Assembly (NCBI GenBank): GCA_963747535.1
Contig: CAVVFX010000015.1
Coordinates: 124,001 to 188,000 of the forward strand
DNA length: 64,000 nt
Source: CAVVFX01 sp963747535
GTDB lineage: Bacteria; Acidobacteriota; Terriglobia; Bryobacterales; Bryobacteraceae
Direction of reading: 5' to 3'
Part shown: in pieces, positions 31,490 through 41,700 of the stretch
Position numbering within the stretch: position 1 is the first letter of the stretch
Layout of the letters: the number at the start of each line of letters is the position of its first letter
Notes under the pieces: generated by a model
The model's database searches: none
Told to the model about the DNA's origin: nothing
What the model saw: only the letters and a program-made list of their open reading frames with translations
Program-made: the position numbers and the translations under genes

Positions 31490-33922
31490 TTATTCCCTCG
31501 TCAAAAAATCATCGGTATTGAGCAGCACTCGTGCCACTCCGGTCCATGCCGCTTCGAGCGATAGATCTTTCGGCAGCATCGCGGCCAGTTTGGCGGGTGG
31601 CGGATTTACCGGCGTACCATCGGGCAGGAACTTGCCACCCTTGTAAATCAGCTCGATCGCCAGTGACGGGTTGGTTTTGTAATCGTCGATCTGGCGTGCC
31701 AGAAACTTCGTGATCCGTTCCTCTTCCTCACCTCCAGGCGCCCGTCCGATCACCAGCAGGAATGCGTAGCGTATACGTTCTGGGGTTTCGCCGGGCGCTT
31801 CTTTGATCACCCGCGCGGCGAGTCCTTCAGCGAACTCCGTGAACGTCTCATCATTCAATGTGGAGAGCGCCTGCAACGGAGTATCGGACCGGGCGCGCCG
31901 TGTACATGCCTGCGTCGCGTCGGGCGCATCGAACACGACCAGTCCCGGAAAGGCTGCCGACCGCCGGAAGAAGGTGTAGATACCCCTACGGTAACGGTCC
32001 GGACCGGTTGCGGTTGGCCAGGCGCCTGACACTTGCGTCACGGACATCGCCCCTTCGGGAATCGGCGGATAAACGCTCGGGCCACCGATTTTGTCTGTCA
32101 ACAGGCCGCTTACGGAAAGGGCCGAGTCACGGATAATCTCGGCATCGAGCCGCAAACGGTTCTGCCGCGCCAGTAGTTTGTTATATGGATCGACCTCGTC
32201 GAGGTCAGGACGCTGCTTCGACGACTGGCGGTAAACGGCTGACGTCACAATCAGCCGGTGGATGGCCTTCTGGCTCCATTTTGCCCGCATGAATTCGCTC
32301 GCCAGCCAGTCGAGCAACTCGGGATGCGAAGGCTTCGCGCCTTGTGCGCCGAAATCGTTTTCCGTTTCGACTAGACCTTTGCCGAAATACTCCTGCCAAA
32401 TGCGGTTCACCGTGACCCGCGCGGTGAGCGGATTCCGCTCGTCAACCAGCCACTTGGCGAAATCGAGCCGGGTGTTCGCTTCCGCCGGCAACTGCGGCAG
32501 CACGGCGGGAATCCCAGGTTTCACCGCCATGCCCTTCCGGGTGAAATCGCCTCCCAAATGGATGTAGGCCTCGCGTGGTTGCGGCAATTCCCGCATTACC
32601 AGAGCCGTTGTCAGCTTCGGCTCATGCGCCCGCAATTCGCGAAGATTCTTCACTCGCTCGATAAGTTCCGGATCCGTCGACGGATCCGGATCGCCTGGCT
32701 TTCGCGGACGCGCGGCTAACTCGCGCACATACGCAACCAGTTCTTTACTTAACGCCGACCACTGAGCGTCGAAGGCCTTCTTCCTCGCGATTTCTTCCGG
32801 CGTCGGCACCGGCAGAATCGGACGATTGAAATCGTACCTCTCGGCCTCCGACGTAATCTCGTCGCTATTGTTGAAGTACGCGACCAGCTGATAGAACTCT
32901 TTCTGGGAAATCGGGTCGAACTTGTGGTCATGGCAGCGGGCGCAGCCGACCGTCAATCCCAGGAATGCCGCTCCGGCGGTTGAGACGCGGTCCACTACCG
33001 CTTCCACGCGATACTGCTCGAAGTCAATGCCACCTTCGAAATTGCTGGGAGTGTTCCGGTTGAAGCCCGTTGCGACCAACTGATCCGTAGTCGGATTCGG
33101 CAGCATGTCGCCGGCAACCTGCTCGATCACGAAGCGGTCAAACGGCATGTCGCTGTTGATCGCGTTGATGACCCAATCGCGATACCTCCACATGGTACGA
33201 GGCGCGTCGATGGTATATCCGTCCGAGTCGGCGTATCGCGCCACGTCGAGCCAATGCCGGCCCCAACGCTCGCCGTAATGCGGCGATGCCAGAAGGCGAT
33301 CCACCACACGCTCGTAAGCATCCGGCCGCGAATCGGCCAGGAAGTCACGGGTCTCTTCCGGCGAAGGCAGGACCCCGGTCAAATCCAAACTCACACGGCG
33401 CAGCAACGTCGCGCGCGAAGCCTCCGGCGACGGCGTCGACTTCTCTTTTTCGAGGCGCGCCAGAATGAACTGGTCAACCGGATTCCGTACCCAGTCCATC
33501 CTCGAAACAGCCGGTGGCTCCCAATGCTTGACGGGCTGAAACGCCCACCAGTCCGCCCCCTTTCGCTTCGACGTCCCGGCCGCGGCATCTTTCCCCCACA
33601 ACGCGCCATCCGCGATCCACTTTCGAATGACCTCGATCTGGTCGGGTGGCAGCTTACGCCCGGGCGGCATTTTGAGATCGCCCGATTGCTCCACCGCACG
33701 CAGCAGCAGGCTCTCCGACGGACTTCCCGGTTTCACCGCGGCGCCACGGTTGCCTCCGGCCAGAATTGTTTCCCGGCTGGTCATCGTGAGGCCGCTCGAC
33801 TTTGCGGAATCGTTATGACACGGCGCGCAATTCGCTTTCAGCACCGCCTGAACGGCGCCGTCCTGAGCCCGTGCCGGCAATGTGAGAATCAACGCGGCTA
33901 CGAACACACCTGGACCACGCAT
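31490..33922 (-). CDS. cytochrome c plus DUF1549/DUF1553 protein (PSCyt type)
   Basis: Exported protein of 810 residues. A Sec signal (VFVAALILTLPARAQDG) is followed by a cytochrome c domain with the haem motif NCAPCHNDSAK and a downstream Met in LKMPPGRKLPP. DUF1549 follows (about 150-360: WVRNPVDQFILARLEKEKST, DLTGVLPSPEE, DVARYADSDGYTIDAPRTMW, FLGLTVGCARCHDHKFDPIS, the last containing another CxxCH). DUF1553 is at the C-terminus (LVDERNPLTARVTVNRIWQE, DFGAQGAKPSHPELLDWLAS). Function unknown; paired with DUF1501. The extra CARCH motif suggests two haems. Confidence 0.92.
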   Translation of the reverse strand: MRGPGVFVAALILTLPARAQDGAVQAVLKANCAPCHNDSAKSSGLTMTSRETILAGGNRGAAVKPGSPSESLLLRAVEQSGDLKMPPGRKLPPDQIEVIRKWIADGALWGKDAAAGTSKRKGADWWAFQPVKHWEPPAVSRMDWVRNPVDQFILARLEKEKSTPSPEASRATLLRRVSLDLTGVLPSPEETRDFLADSRPDAYERVVDRLLASPHYGERWGRHWLDVARYADSDGYTIDAPRTMWRYRDWVINAINSDMPFDRFVIEQVAGDMLPNPTTDQLVATGFNRNTPSNFEGGIDFEQYRVEAVVDRVSTAGAAFLGLTVGCARCHDHKFDPISQKEFYQLVAYFNNSDEITSEAERYDFNRPILPVPTPEEIARKKAFDAQWSALSKELVAYVRELAARPRKPGDPDPSTDPELIERVKNLRELRAHEPKLTTALVMRELPQPREAYIHLGGDFTRKGMAVKPGIPAVLPQLPAEANTRLDFAKWLVDERNPLTARVTVNRIWQEYFGKGLVETENDFGAQGAKPSHPELLDWLASEFMRAKWSQKAIHRLIVTSAVYRQSSKQRPDLDEVDPYNKLLARQNRLRLDAEIIRDSALSVSGLLTDKIGGPSVYPPIPEGAMSVTQVSGAWPTATGPDRYRRGIYTFFRRSAAFPGLVVFDAPDATQACTRRARSDTPLQALSTLNDETFTEFAEGLAARVIKEAPGETPERIRYAFLLVIGRAPGGEEEERITKFLARQIDDYKTNPSLAIELIYKGGKFLPDGTPVNPPPAKLAAMLPKDLSLEAAWTGVARVLLNTDDFLTRE

Positions 33923-33961
33923 GATTTTTAACTTATCAAATCCTGCGCTCGTCCGTCGTCC

Positions 33962-34441
33962 TCAGATGGGGCTGCCCGAAACGCGGGAGTGAAGCAGTAC
34001 ATTCCGCGTACGATCAAAGTCTTGCAATGACGATCGGATGTCGCTCGCGAGGAAGGGCTTCTGCAGAAAGATGGCAGCCCCTAATTCTGGCGGCAGTAAC
34101 CCGCTTCGAACCAGATGCTCGTACGGATATCCTGATGTAAAAATAACTCTTATTCCGGGGCAAATCCGCTGCAGCATTTGCGCCGTCTGAAAACCGCTGG
34201 ATTTGCCGGGCCTGACATCCACAATCAGCGCGAATATCGCATTGTGTTCGCGACGGCATCGTTCAATGGCCTGGTCCGTATTCGCGGCCAGGAGAGGGTC
34301 GTAATCGTAAGCACGAAGAATCATTTGCAGGCAATCGGAAACGACGTCGTGGTCTTCAACGATCAGGACTTTCGGGAAAATCCCATTTCTTCCCACGGTT
34401 TCCTCGCGAGCGTTAGTTTTAAATGAGGAATTAAACTGCAT
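33962..34441 (-). CDS. stand-alone receiver-domain response regulator
   Basis: Single receiver domain, 159 residues, with the start chosen at 34441 because AAGGAG lies six bases upstream and the frame before it reads as non-protein. Acid pocket in VLIVEDHDVV, phosphoacceptor D75 in ALIVDVRPGKSSG, Thr/Ser in VIFTSGYPYEHL and Lys in AIFLQKPFLASD. No output domain, so it may act through protein contact or as a phosphate sink in a relay. No histidine kinase is adjacent. A tandem 22-base repeat lies upstream (34638-34682) and may control it. Confidence 0.85.
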   Translation of the reverse strand: MQFNSSFKTNAREETVGRNGIFPKVLIVEDHDVVSDCLQMILRAYDYDPLLAANTDQAIERCRREHNAIFALIVDVRPGKSSGFQTAQMLQRICPGIRVIFTSGYPYEHLVRSGLLPPELGAAIFLQKPFLASDIRSSLQDFDRTRNVLLHSRVSGSPI

Positions 34442-34753
34442 TTTGGCTCCTTGCCAGGTCTGTCGATTCGCATACGTATAACGCAGTCGGGCACCCAAAA
34501 TAGGAAGTAACGCCAAACCTTCCGTATGTATTTGCCTTCACAGGTGCGACCGATTTGGTGGTCGGGTTGCCTCCGAAATGCCACACTATCCAAATTGCAT
34601 CTATATCTATCCATTTGGGTGGTGAGAGTGGTTTTGGAACCTTTACCTTGGTATATATAAAACCTTTACCTTGGTATATATAGCGATGGCCGCGGTACTT
34701 ATTTCAGATGCTGCGGCGCCCGGCAGTGGAAGGATTGGCTCCCAACCGGCCTT
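34442..34753. other. intergenic region with a tandem repeat
   Basis: 312 bases upstream of the receiver gene and downstream of the beta-barrel-like gene (both minus strand). The only notable structure is the direct repeat at 34638-34682. The rest shows nothing recognisable. Confidence 0.6.
34638..34682. promoter_or_regulatory. two direct copies of a 22-base unit, period 23 bases
   Basis: AACCTTTACCTTGGTATATA followed by TA occurs at 34638-34659 and again, identical, at 34661-34682. The spacing is about two helical turns, as for two adjacent protein-binding sites. On the minus strand each unit reads TATATATACCAAGGTAAAGG and TT, about 200 bases upstream of the receiver start. Confidence 0.55.
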
Positions 34754-35539
34754 TTATGGCCCATTGCCGGCTGAGGGCTTGTGCCAGTCCCATTCGAGGC
34801 GGGTTTTGAGGACCAGGCCCGGACCGCTCGGCCCGAGATCGAAGCCGGCTCCGAGATTGAGGCTGAAGACCGGCGTCGAATTCCAGTCGCCGCCGAGAAA
34901 CAGCTGGTGGACTTCCGGTTGCGCACGAGGACGGACATTCAGGCTCTCTATCTCTCCGTAATATTCGACCGATGGCGAAAACTTCCGGCGCTTGAGCCGC
35001 AGGAGCATAGCCGGCTCGGAATTCCAGCCGCGCCGCGTTCCGGGTCCGTGTAGCGCACGCTCAAATACCGGATTGAAGACGATCTGCCAGCGGGAAAATT
35101 CGCGGTCGAGAATCGGACGCAGTTCGGCGCGCCGCGAGTTCTCTTCATAACGGGTGTTCTGAAAGGAAAATTCCGCCACAAACCCCAGACGAAACGGCAG
35201 ACGCCACGACTCGGGTGCATAGAAGTGCGGCAGCACGCGCCAGCCTGCGAACTGGGGATTGTAACCCGGCTCCCAGGCGCTCAGGAACATGAACCCGACT
35301 GCGAAATTATCGGACACCCCCAAGGTCGGTTCCAGTGTGAGATGTGTCTGCTGGCTGGTGGGCAGCAGAGAACCATCGCGCATGGACGTCCCCTGTGCCA
35401 TGACGTTCACGTGCGCTTCCAGGCTGTACTCTTCCCAGGACAACGGCTCATATTCATATACGTGGATTTCAAATGGATCTTGCGCCGATGCTCTCGATAA
35501 ACAGCAGAACCCGGCGAGCAGCAAAATCTGGCCTCGCAT
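34754..35539 (-). CDS. probable outer-membrane beta-barrel protein
   Basis: Protein of 261 residues with signal MRGQILLLAGFCCLSRASAQ. The mature part is made of alternating amphipathic strands (EYSLEAHVNVMAQG, THLTLEPTLGVSDNFAVGFM, LPFRLGFVAEFSFQNTRY, WQIVFNPVFERALHG, FSPSVEYYGEIESLNV, FSLNLGAGFDLGPSGPGLVL) as in small outer-membrane barrels or MetA-pathway-like proteins. It does not end in an aromatic residue, which is unusual for a barrel. I could not name the family. It follows the glycosidase gene by nine bases, so the two are probably co-transcribed. Confidence 0.6.
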   Translation of the reverse strand: MRGQILLLAGFCCLSRASAQDPFEIHVYEYEPLSWEEYSLEAHVNVMAQGTSMRDGSLLPTSQQTHLTLEPTLGVSDNFAVGFMFLSAWEPGYNPQFAGWRVLPHFYAPESWRLPFRLGFVAEFSFQNTRYEENSRRAELRPILDREFSRWQIVFNPVFERALHGPGTRRGWNSEPAMLLRLKRRKFSPSVEYYGEIESLNVRPRAQPEVHQLFLGGDWNSTPVFSLNLGAGFDLGPSGPGLVLKTRLEWDWHKPSAGNGP

Positions 35540-35548
35540 GGCGGAAAG

Positions 35549-38212
35549 CTATCGGGCCACCAGGCGTACCGGACCGAGCAGGCCCGAAATCGCCTGCACC
35601 GGCGTTCCCCGTCCAGGGAAGCCGCGGCCCGGCGGCGTGGCTCGCACCTCGATCTCCAGATCGTTCGAACCGGCTCTCAACGCGCTGGTAATGTCCCAGC
35701 GATAAGGCTGCCAGTCGTGGGGTGCGAATTCCTTCCCGTTTACCTTGATGCGCGCATAGTCGTGCACGTCGGCGATTTCGAGATACACGCGTTTCCCGGC
35801 GGGCGCGACAGCCGCCGGGAACTGCTTGCGATACGTCGCTGGACCCGCGAAGGATGGCACACCCAGTTCCTCCCACGATTTCAGCGGCGTGGTCAACTGC
35901 TTACCGTTCAATTCCAAGGTCCAGTCTCCGCCGAGTTCCGCGACAGTATCGCCGGGTGTCCGTGACGCCGCGAATGACGGCTCCGGAGCGCCGGCTCCGC
36001 CAGACAATGGCCCGACCACGATGACTTTGGTCTCGTAAGGTCCAAGCACCAATGGGATGCTCACCGAATCGCCGGAAGCGGGCGCGCCGGAGAGAGGGTG
36101 AATCTCGCCCGTGGCCAAGTCCCAGGATTGTGGCTGCCCGCGTCCTGCAATGGTCGCCACCCGCGATTCCGCCCTGGTGCTCTCGTTGAAGAAGAAGTAC
36201 ATGTCGGCGTCCTGCCATGTTTTGTGGGTGTAGGTCAACCTGGGAAACGCGGCGTCCAACTTCACGTCCGGTTTGGGCAGCGCGGCGAGCACGCGCGGCG
36301 TGATGTCGCCCGACTCCTCGACGAGCGTGGCGAAGCTCAGATCGGGCTTGTCTTTCATGTTCAGGAACGTCTTATCTACCACCAGTGTCGGAGTCTTGCC
36401 TACGAAGATCACTTTGCCACCGGCTTGGGTGAAGGCGCGAAAGCGTTCGAGACCGGTCCGCGTGATCACCGTCGTGGACGGCACCACGATCGCGCGATAC
36501 ACCTGACCGCTGAGGTTCTTGAAGCCGCCGTTCTCGATAGCGGCTACCGAGTCGAGCGACTGCTCGTCGAAATAATCCCAATCGACCTGGTGCTCGAGTA
36601 ATTGCCAGCCGAGCTTGGTAGTGCTGCGATCGGCCTCCTGGTCGCCCATCCAGATGCTGTTGCCCGGATGGTACAGACCCACTTGCGCCGCGGGACGTCC
36701 GATGGCCATCAAATAACCCGCCCGGTTGGCATACCAGGCCAGCATCGGTGCCTGTGGCGGCACCGCCGGAGGTTGGGTTGTCCCGACACTCGGGTCGGCG
36801 CCGGGGCCGCGTAGGATGGGGACCCGGATCTGCAGCGCGTTGACGCCCCTCACCAGTTGAAAATCCATCTCGTACTTGCCGGAGATTCCCACGCCGCCGC
36901 CTTCCTCCGCCCAGACCTGCGGATGGCCGAAGAGATGCGCCGCCGAGGAGGCCAGCTTGGGGAAGTTGTTGTTGATGTTCCAGGTCCCGTCCGGCCGGTG
37001 CACCGCGTCCGGTACCAGCTGGCTCAGGTTATCGATGCCGGGTACCTCCACGTAACGATTGTCCCGAAAGTAGTCGCCTTCGCTGCGCTCGAGAGCGAGC
37101 ATGGTCTCTTCGTGGTTGAGGTGCACCAGGTACTCCACGTTATACTTTTTGCACCATTCGGCCTGCTCTCCGAAGAAGGAACTGCGGAAGATGGCGCTCC
37201 AGACATCGTAGAAGTCGGCTTTGGCCCGCTGCGCCTCGTCCGTCAATTTCCCCTGGAAGAACTTCGGGATGTAGGGTTTCAAATCGTAACCTTTGCGCTC
37301 CTGAAACTCCTCCAGCAATTTGGGACTCCAGGGGTAGCCGGAGATGGAGTAATCCGGCTCATCGCCGAAGAAGCCCAGAACGATTTTGCCGAACTCGTCT
37401 CCCACCGCCTGCCGGTAGGTTTCGTGCGTGATCTTCAGAAACGCGCGTGTGGCCTCCGGATCGAGGTAGTCGATGAGCGAGTAGAGACCGTCCTTGGCGC
37501 GGGTCCCGTCCTCGCGGTTGAAGTTGCGCGTCGGCGAACTGATGTAGATGTGCCGCACGAAGACCACTTCCCACGAGAGGCGCGGCTCATTCGGGGTCGA
37601 GCCTTCGCGTGGCACGATCCATTTGAGTTGGCCGTCCGCCGGAACCGCAATGGGCACGATGCCTTGTAGTTCCTCGTCGGGAGATGTCTTGGTCGCAAAG
37701 ATTGCCAGGGTGTCCGGCGGCGCGGGCATGGAGAGCGTCTGGCCGGGAGCGACGTGGACGTGGATATCCGCGACGATGCCCTGCATGCCGAGTTGCGGAT
37801 ATCGTTTGCTGATGTTGCCGCCGGCGAAGCCACTCGGGTAGTCGGATTCGTCCTGTATCCACAGCCTCATCCCGCGCTTCGCCGCTTCCTGGACCGTGAA
37901 CTTCACCTGGCTCATGTGGTCCGGTGAAAGGTATTTCGGCTCGCCGCGGCCCGGCGAAAGGTTCACGACAAAGATGCCATTGGCGGCAAGCCGGTCGAGA
38001 TCCCGGACGATTCTCCGGCGGACTTCGTCGGGGTCCAGGCCGTTCCAACTGGCAAACGGCTGGATAGCCCCATACTCGTGCGGCGGCGTCTTAAAATTGG
38101 CGGCGACATCGCGGATGGAGGGAACCGTGACCTGCTGCCACGGCCTTTGCGCGAACGCTGCGAATGAGACAAGAAGGAGAATGAATGTTGCAGTAAGAAA
38201 TTTCTGATTCAT
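35549..38212 (-). CDS. GH106-like glycosidase (alpha-L-rhamnosidase type), exported
   Basis: Protein of 887 residues when started at 38212 (MNQKFLTATFILLLVSFAAF, a Sec signal). The catalytic half follows the family-106 pattern: FKTPPHEYGAIQPFASWNGL near the mature N-terminus, DLDRLAANGIFVVNLSPG, MRLWIQDESDYPSGFAGGNI, and a Glu/Asp-bearing strand VLGFFGDEPDYSISGYPW. The C-terminal region (about 750-885: GDWTLELNGKQLTTPL, RVYLEIADVHDYARIKVNGK) is a galactose-binding-like sugar-binding module. Known members remove rhamnose from plant pectin side chains. Rhamnose specificity is inference. Together with the GH16-like protein and the huge TonB-like receptor it points to plant-polymer degradation. 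Confidence 0.78.
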   Translation of the reverse strand: MNQKFLTATFILLLVSFAAFAQRPWQQVTVPSIRDVAANFKTPPHEYGAIQPFASWNGLDPDEVRRRIVRDLDRLAANGIFVVNLSPGRGEPKYLSPDHMSQVKFTVQEAAKRGMRLWIQDESDYPSGFAGGNISKRYPQLGMQGIVADIHVHVAPGQTLSMPAPPDTLAIFATKTSPDEELQGIVPIAVPADGQLKWIVPREGSTPNEPRLSWEVVFVRHIYISSPTRNFNREDGTRAKDGLYSLIDYLDPEATRAFLKITHETYRQAVGDEFGKIVLGFFGDEPDYSISGYPWSPKLLEEFQERKGYDLKPYIPKFFQGKLTDEAQRAKADFYDVWSAIFRSSFFGEQAEWCKKYNVEYLVHLNHEETMLALERSEGDYFRDNRYVEVPGIDNLSQLVPDAVHRPDGTWNINNNFPKLASSAAHLFGHPQVWAEEGGGVGISGKYEMDFQLVRGVNALQIRVPILRGPGADPSVGTTQPPAVPPQAPMLAWYANRAGYLMAIGRPAAQVGLYHPGNSIWMGDQEADRSTTKLGWQLLEHQVDWDYFDEQSLDSVAAIENGGFKNLSGQVYRAIVVPSTTVITRTGLERFRAFTQAGGKVIFVGKTPTLVVDKTFLNMKDKPDLSFATLVEESGDITPRVLAALPKPDVKLDAAFPRLTYTHKTWQDADMYFFFNESTRAESRVATIAGRGQPQSWDLATGEIHPLSGAPASGDSVSIPLVLGPYETKVIVVGPLSGGAGAPEPSFAASRTPGDTVAELGGDWTLELNGKQLTTPLKSWEELGVPSFAGPATYRKQFPAAVAPAGKRVYLEIADVHDYARIKVNGKEFAPHDWQPYRWDITSALRAGSNDLEIEVRATPPGRGFPGRGTPVQAISGLLGPVRLVAR

Positions 38213-38717
38213 TGAACTTGGCTCCGGCAAAGATTTCGACGGGATCGGGGCACGTCGCTTCGAATCATACCGCTCTGACGATACCGGTAGAGTTTGACGA
38301 GTTGAATTCCGCGGCGGGCGCCGGGAGCCGGACGCCGCTGCCGGATTGCCCCATATCAGTCACCGCGGCGATGTCTTTGCGCAGCACCGGATCGTCGCCG
38401 GTGCGGCGGTCTCACGTTTCGCATCGCGATATACACGCGCTGCTACGGATTTCGCGTGTCTTCGCCAATCGTTAAGCATACAGACCCATCCATCTCGAAC
38501 TGTTTTGCACTGAGGAACAGCGCCGGCGTCTTGAAAACCTGTAGGTGGATAACGGGAGCGTTGTCATACTACTCAGGACATCCGTGCGGTTGAGAATTCG
38601 CGGCCGGGAAGTTTACTTACGGATCTTCTGCCGTCCACTGTTTTCGACCCCGGTTGTGGTCCAGCCGTCCGCTAAGCCAGGCAATCCTTACACGAGAAAG
38701 CTTCGGGAGAAGAACAA
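38213..38717. other. intergenic region between divergent genes
   Basis: 505 bases separating the glycosidase (minus) and TonB-receptor-like (plus) genes. It contains one short hairpin at 38384-38404 (GCACCGG/CCGGTGC). It must hold promoters in both directions, but I could not assign boxes with confidence. No gene is supported. Confidence 0.6.
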
Positions 38718-41700
38718 ATGCTGAGTCGCATGAATAAGTCGCACCTGATTGCGGCAGTGGCCGCAGTCTTATCCATCCTGTCAGGACGAGCGTCCGCCCA
38801 GAATAGCTCCATCACAGGAAGGATCATCGACACCAAAGGCGGGGTCGTTCAGAGTGCGTCCGTAACGGTAGGCGAGGCCTCCCAGGGCGTTCACCAGACG
38901 ACTAAGACCAACGATGTGGGTATCTTCGTCTTTGCGGATCTCCCGGCCGGCACGTACACGGTCACGGCGGAGAGTCCGGGCTTCAAAAAGATGGAGAAAC
39001 ACGATGTCGTGCTGCCTATCTCTTCGAACATCAACATCGGTGACAACCTGCTCGAAATCGGCAGCGTTGCGGAGACGGTCAATGTCGAAGCCGATCAGGG
39101 CCAGTTAGAGGTGGAATCCACTTCCGGCGAACGATCGGACATCGTAACCAACCGGCAGGTTCGCGATCTGGCGCTGAACGGCCGGAACGTTGTGGACCTT
39201 TTCAAAACCATTCCGGGCGTGATTTCGAGCGGGGTGGTCGCAAACGCCGCTTCCACCGTCACCAACATCGTCGGGAACTTCAACATTAACGGGACTCGCG
39301 CGCTCCAACACGAATACACCCTCGACGGAGTAACCAACCTGAACCTCGGAAACAACACGGGCGCCCTGGTATCGATCAATCCCGACGCGGTGGAGGAGGT
39401 CAAGGTGCTTACCTCGAACTACCAGGCGGAATACGGACGGGCGGGCGGCGGGTACATCGCCCTCACGACCCGCGGAGGATCAAACGAGTTCCATGGCGGT
39501 GCGCGCTACTTCCGCCGCCACGAAAGCATGAATGCCGATTCCTGGTTCAACGACGCGCGCGGCGGCTCGGCTGCCGGCTTCCCGCGCCCGCTCTACCGCT
39601 ACAACTACTATGGTTGGGATCTCGGCGGTCCCGTGCTGATCCCCAAAGTGTATAACGGCCGGAACAAACTCTTCTTCTTTATCAGCCAGGAATATTACAG
39701 CCAGCTGGTGCCCCAGGCGTCGTCCGTGAATATTCTGGTTCCTACGGCGGCAGAGCGTACCGGCGACTTCTCTCATTCGGTGGACGGATCGGGAAAACCG
39801 ATCATTATCGTGGATCCCACCACCGGCCTGCCGTTCGCGGGCAATATCATCCCGTCAAGCCGCATCTATGCTCCCGGGCAGGCGATTCTTAATTTCCTGC
39901 CGTCGCCGAATACCTCGGCCGGCGGCTTCGTATACAACTACACCTCGCAGGTGCCGAGTTCGTATCCCCGGCGAGAAACCATCCTTCGCGGAGATTATCA
40001 GATCAATTCCGACACCCGGCTGAGCGTTCGCTGGGTTCACAACTATGACAACCAGGAGTTCGCCTATGGCACGACCACCGCGTCCTGGAACTGGCCGCTG
40101 ACCAACACCGACCGGATGAATGGTCCCGGGAACGTGCAGACGTTGTCGGTCACTCGCAACTTCGGAGCCACCTGGGTCAATCAGTTTATTTTTGGCGTGG
40201 GACTGGGCGGAGTCACCATCGCGCCGGAGGGCACGGCCGCCACACGCGCCACTTCCGGCATCGATACGCCCCTCCTCTATCCAAACGCCAACACGAGCGG
40301 GCTGATCCCCAGCTTGACGTTCGGGGGCATCGCTAATATATCCACGCCGGTCACCACCTCGGTATTCGGAACCTTCGTTCAGACTTTCCAGATTTATCAG
40401 GTTACTAATAACCTCAGCAAGGTCTGGGGCAAGCATCTGTTCAAAGTTGGTGTCTACTTTCAGAGTGCGGCCAACGCCAGCAATTCGCAGAACACCGTGG
40501 AGAGCACTATAGATTTCAGCACCAACGCCACCAATCCGCTTACTACGGGAAACCCTTTTGCCAACGCATTACTCGGCGTCTATAACAGTTACAGCCAGCA
40601 GAGCGCGAAGGTGTATTCCTCCTACGCATATAAGGAGCTCTCGTTTTACCTGCAGGACACCTGGAAAATTGCTCCTCGCCTGACCCTCGACCTGGGCGGG
40701 AGGTTCTCCTGGTATCAGCCCGTCCAGAACGTAGCAGGACCCGAAGCTTATTTCAATCCAGCCGACTACAATCCCGCTCAAGCGCCGCGGCTCTATCGTC
40801 CGGTTTGCATAGGAGTTTCCACCTGCTCGTCCGGCGCAGCCACCTACCGGGCTTACGACCCCACGACTGCCGGTCCGCTGACGATCGCTAATACACTATC
40901 CTCGTTTTATGTGGGTAAGCTGGTTCCTGATTCGGGTAATCTCGAAGACGGAATGGAGTTGACCACGAACGGTTATCCCCCTGGCGGTGTGAAACCTCCT
41001 GTGATTTTGCCGCAGCCCAGAATTGGCATTGCATGGGACGTCACCGGTAATCAGAAGACCGTCGTCCGCGGCGGCTTCGGAATCACTTTCGACCGGCCCG
41101 AGAGTTTCACTTCGTTTGCCGCTAATAATCCTCCTTATGTCCTGCAGCCAACCCTTTCCAATGGCTATTTGAGTCAAATTCAACCCGGCGGCTCCGGCGC
41201 GTTATCTCCGCTTACGGTCTCCGGCGTGACCGAGAATATGACGTTTCCGTCAGTCTACAGTTACAGCATGGGCGTGCAACGGAACCTCGGCCAGGGCACG
41301 GTCGTCGACGTGTCCTATGTCGGATCGCAGTCGCGTCACAATCCGCGCCGCACCAATATTAATGCCCCCCCTTACGGGATTACGTTCAGCGCCGCGGGAC
41401 AAGATCCGACGAAGTACGCGAACGGGATCATCCCCGCGGTAGAACCGTCTCTACAGTCTGCTTACGTGTCGGCGAACGTGCCCTTCAGCGGGACCAACGC
41501 GCTGGCGACAGACTTTCTGCGGCCTTACCAGGGTTACAGCGACATCACTTACTATAGCTTCGACGGTAACTCGACTTATAATTCGATGCAGGTGAGCCTG
41601 CACCGCCGTTTCGCGAAGAGCTTCACGACGGACGTAGCTTATACCTTGTCGCGGGTAACGACGACCGTCTCCGACGACAGCACTTACACCAATATTCTGA

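Noticed and set aside
38212..38475. 87-codon plus-strand frame between the glycosidase and TonB-receptor-like genes
   Set aside because: Composition and lack of any motif or ribosome site suggest non-coding sequence.
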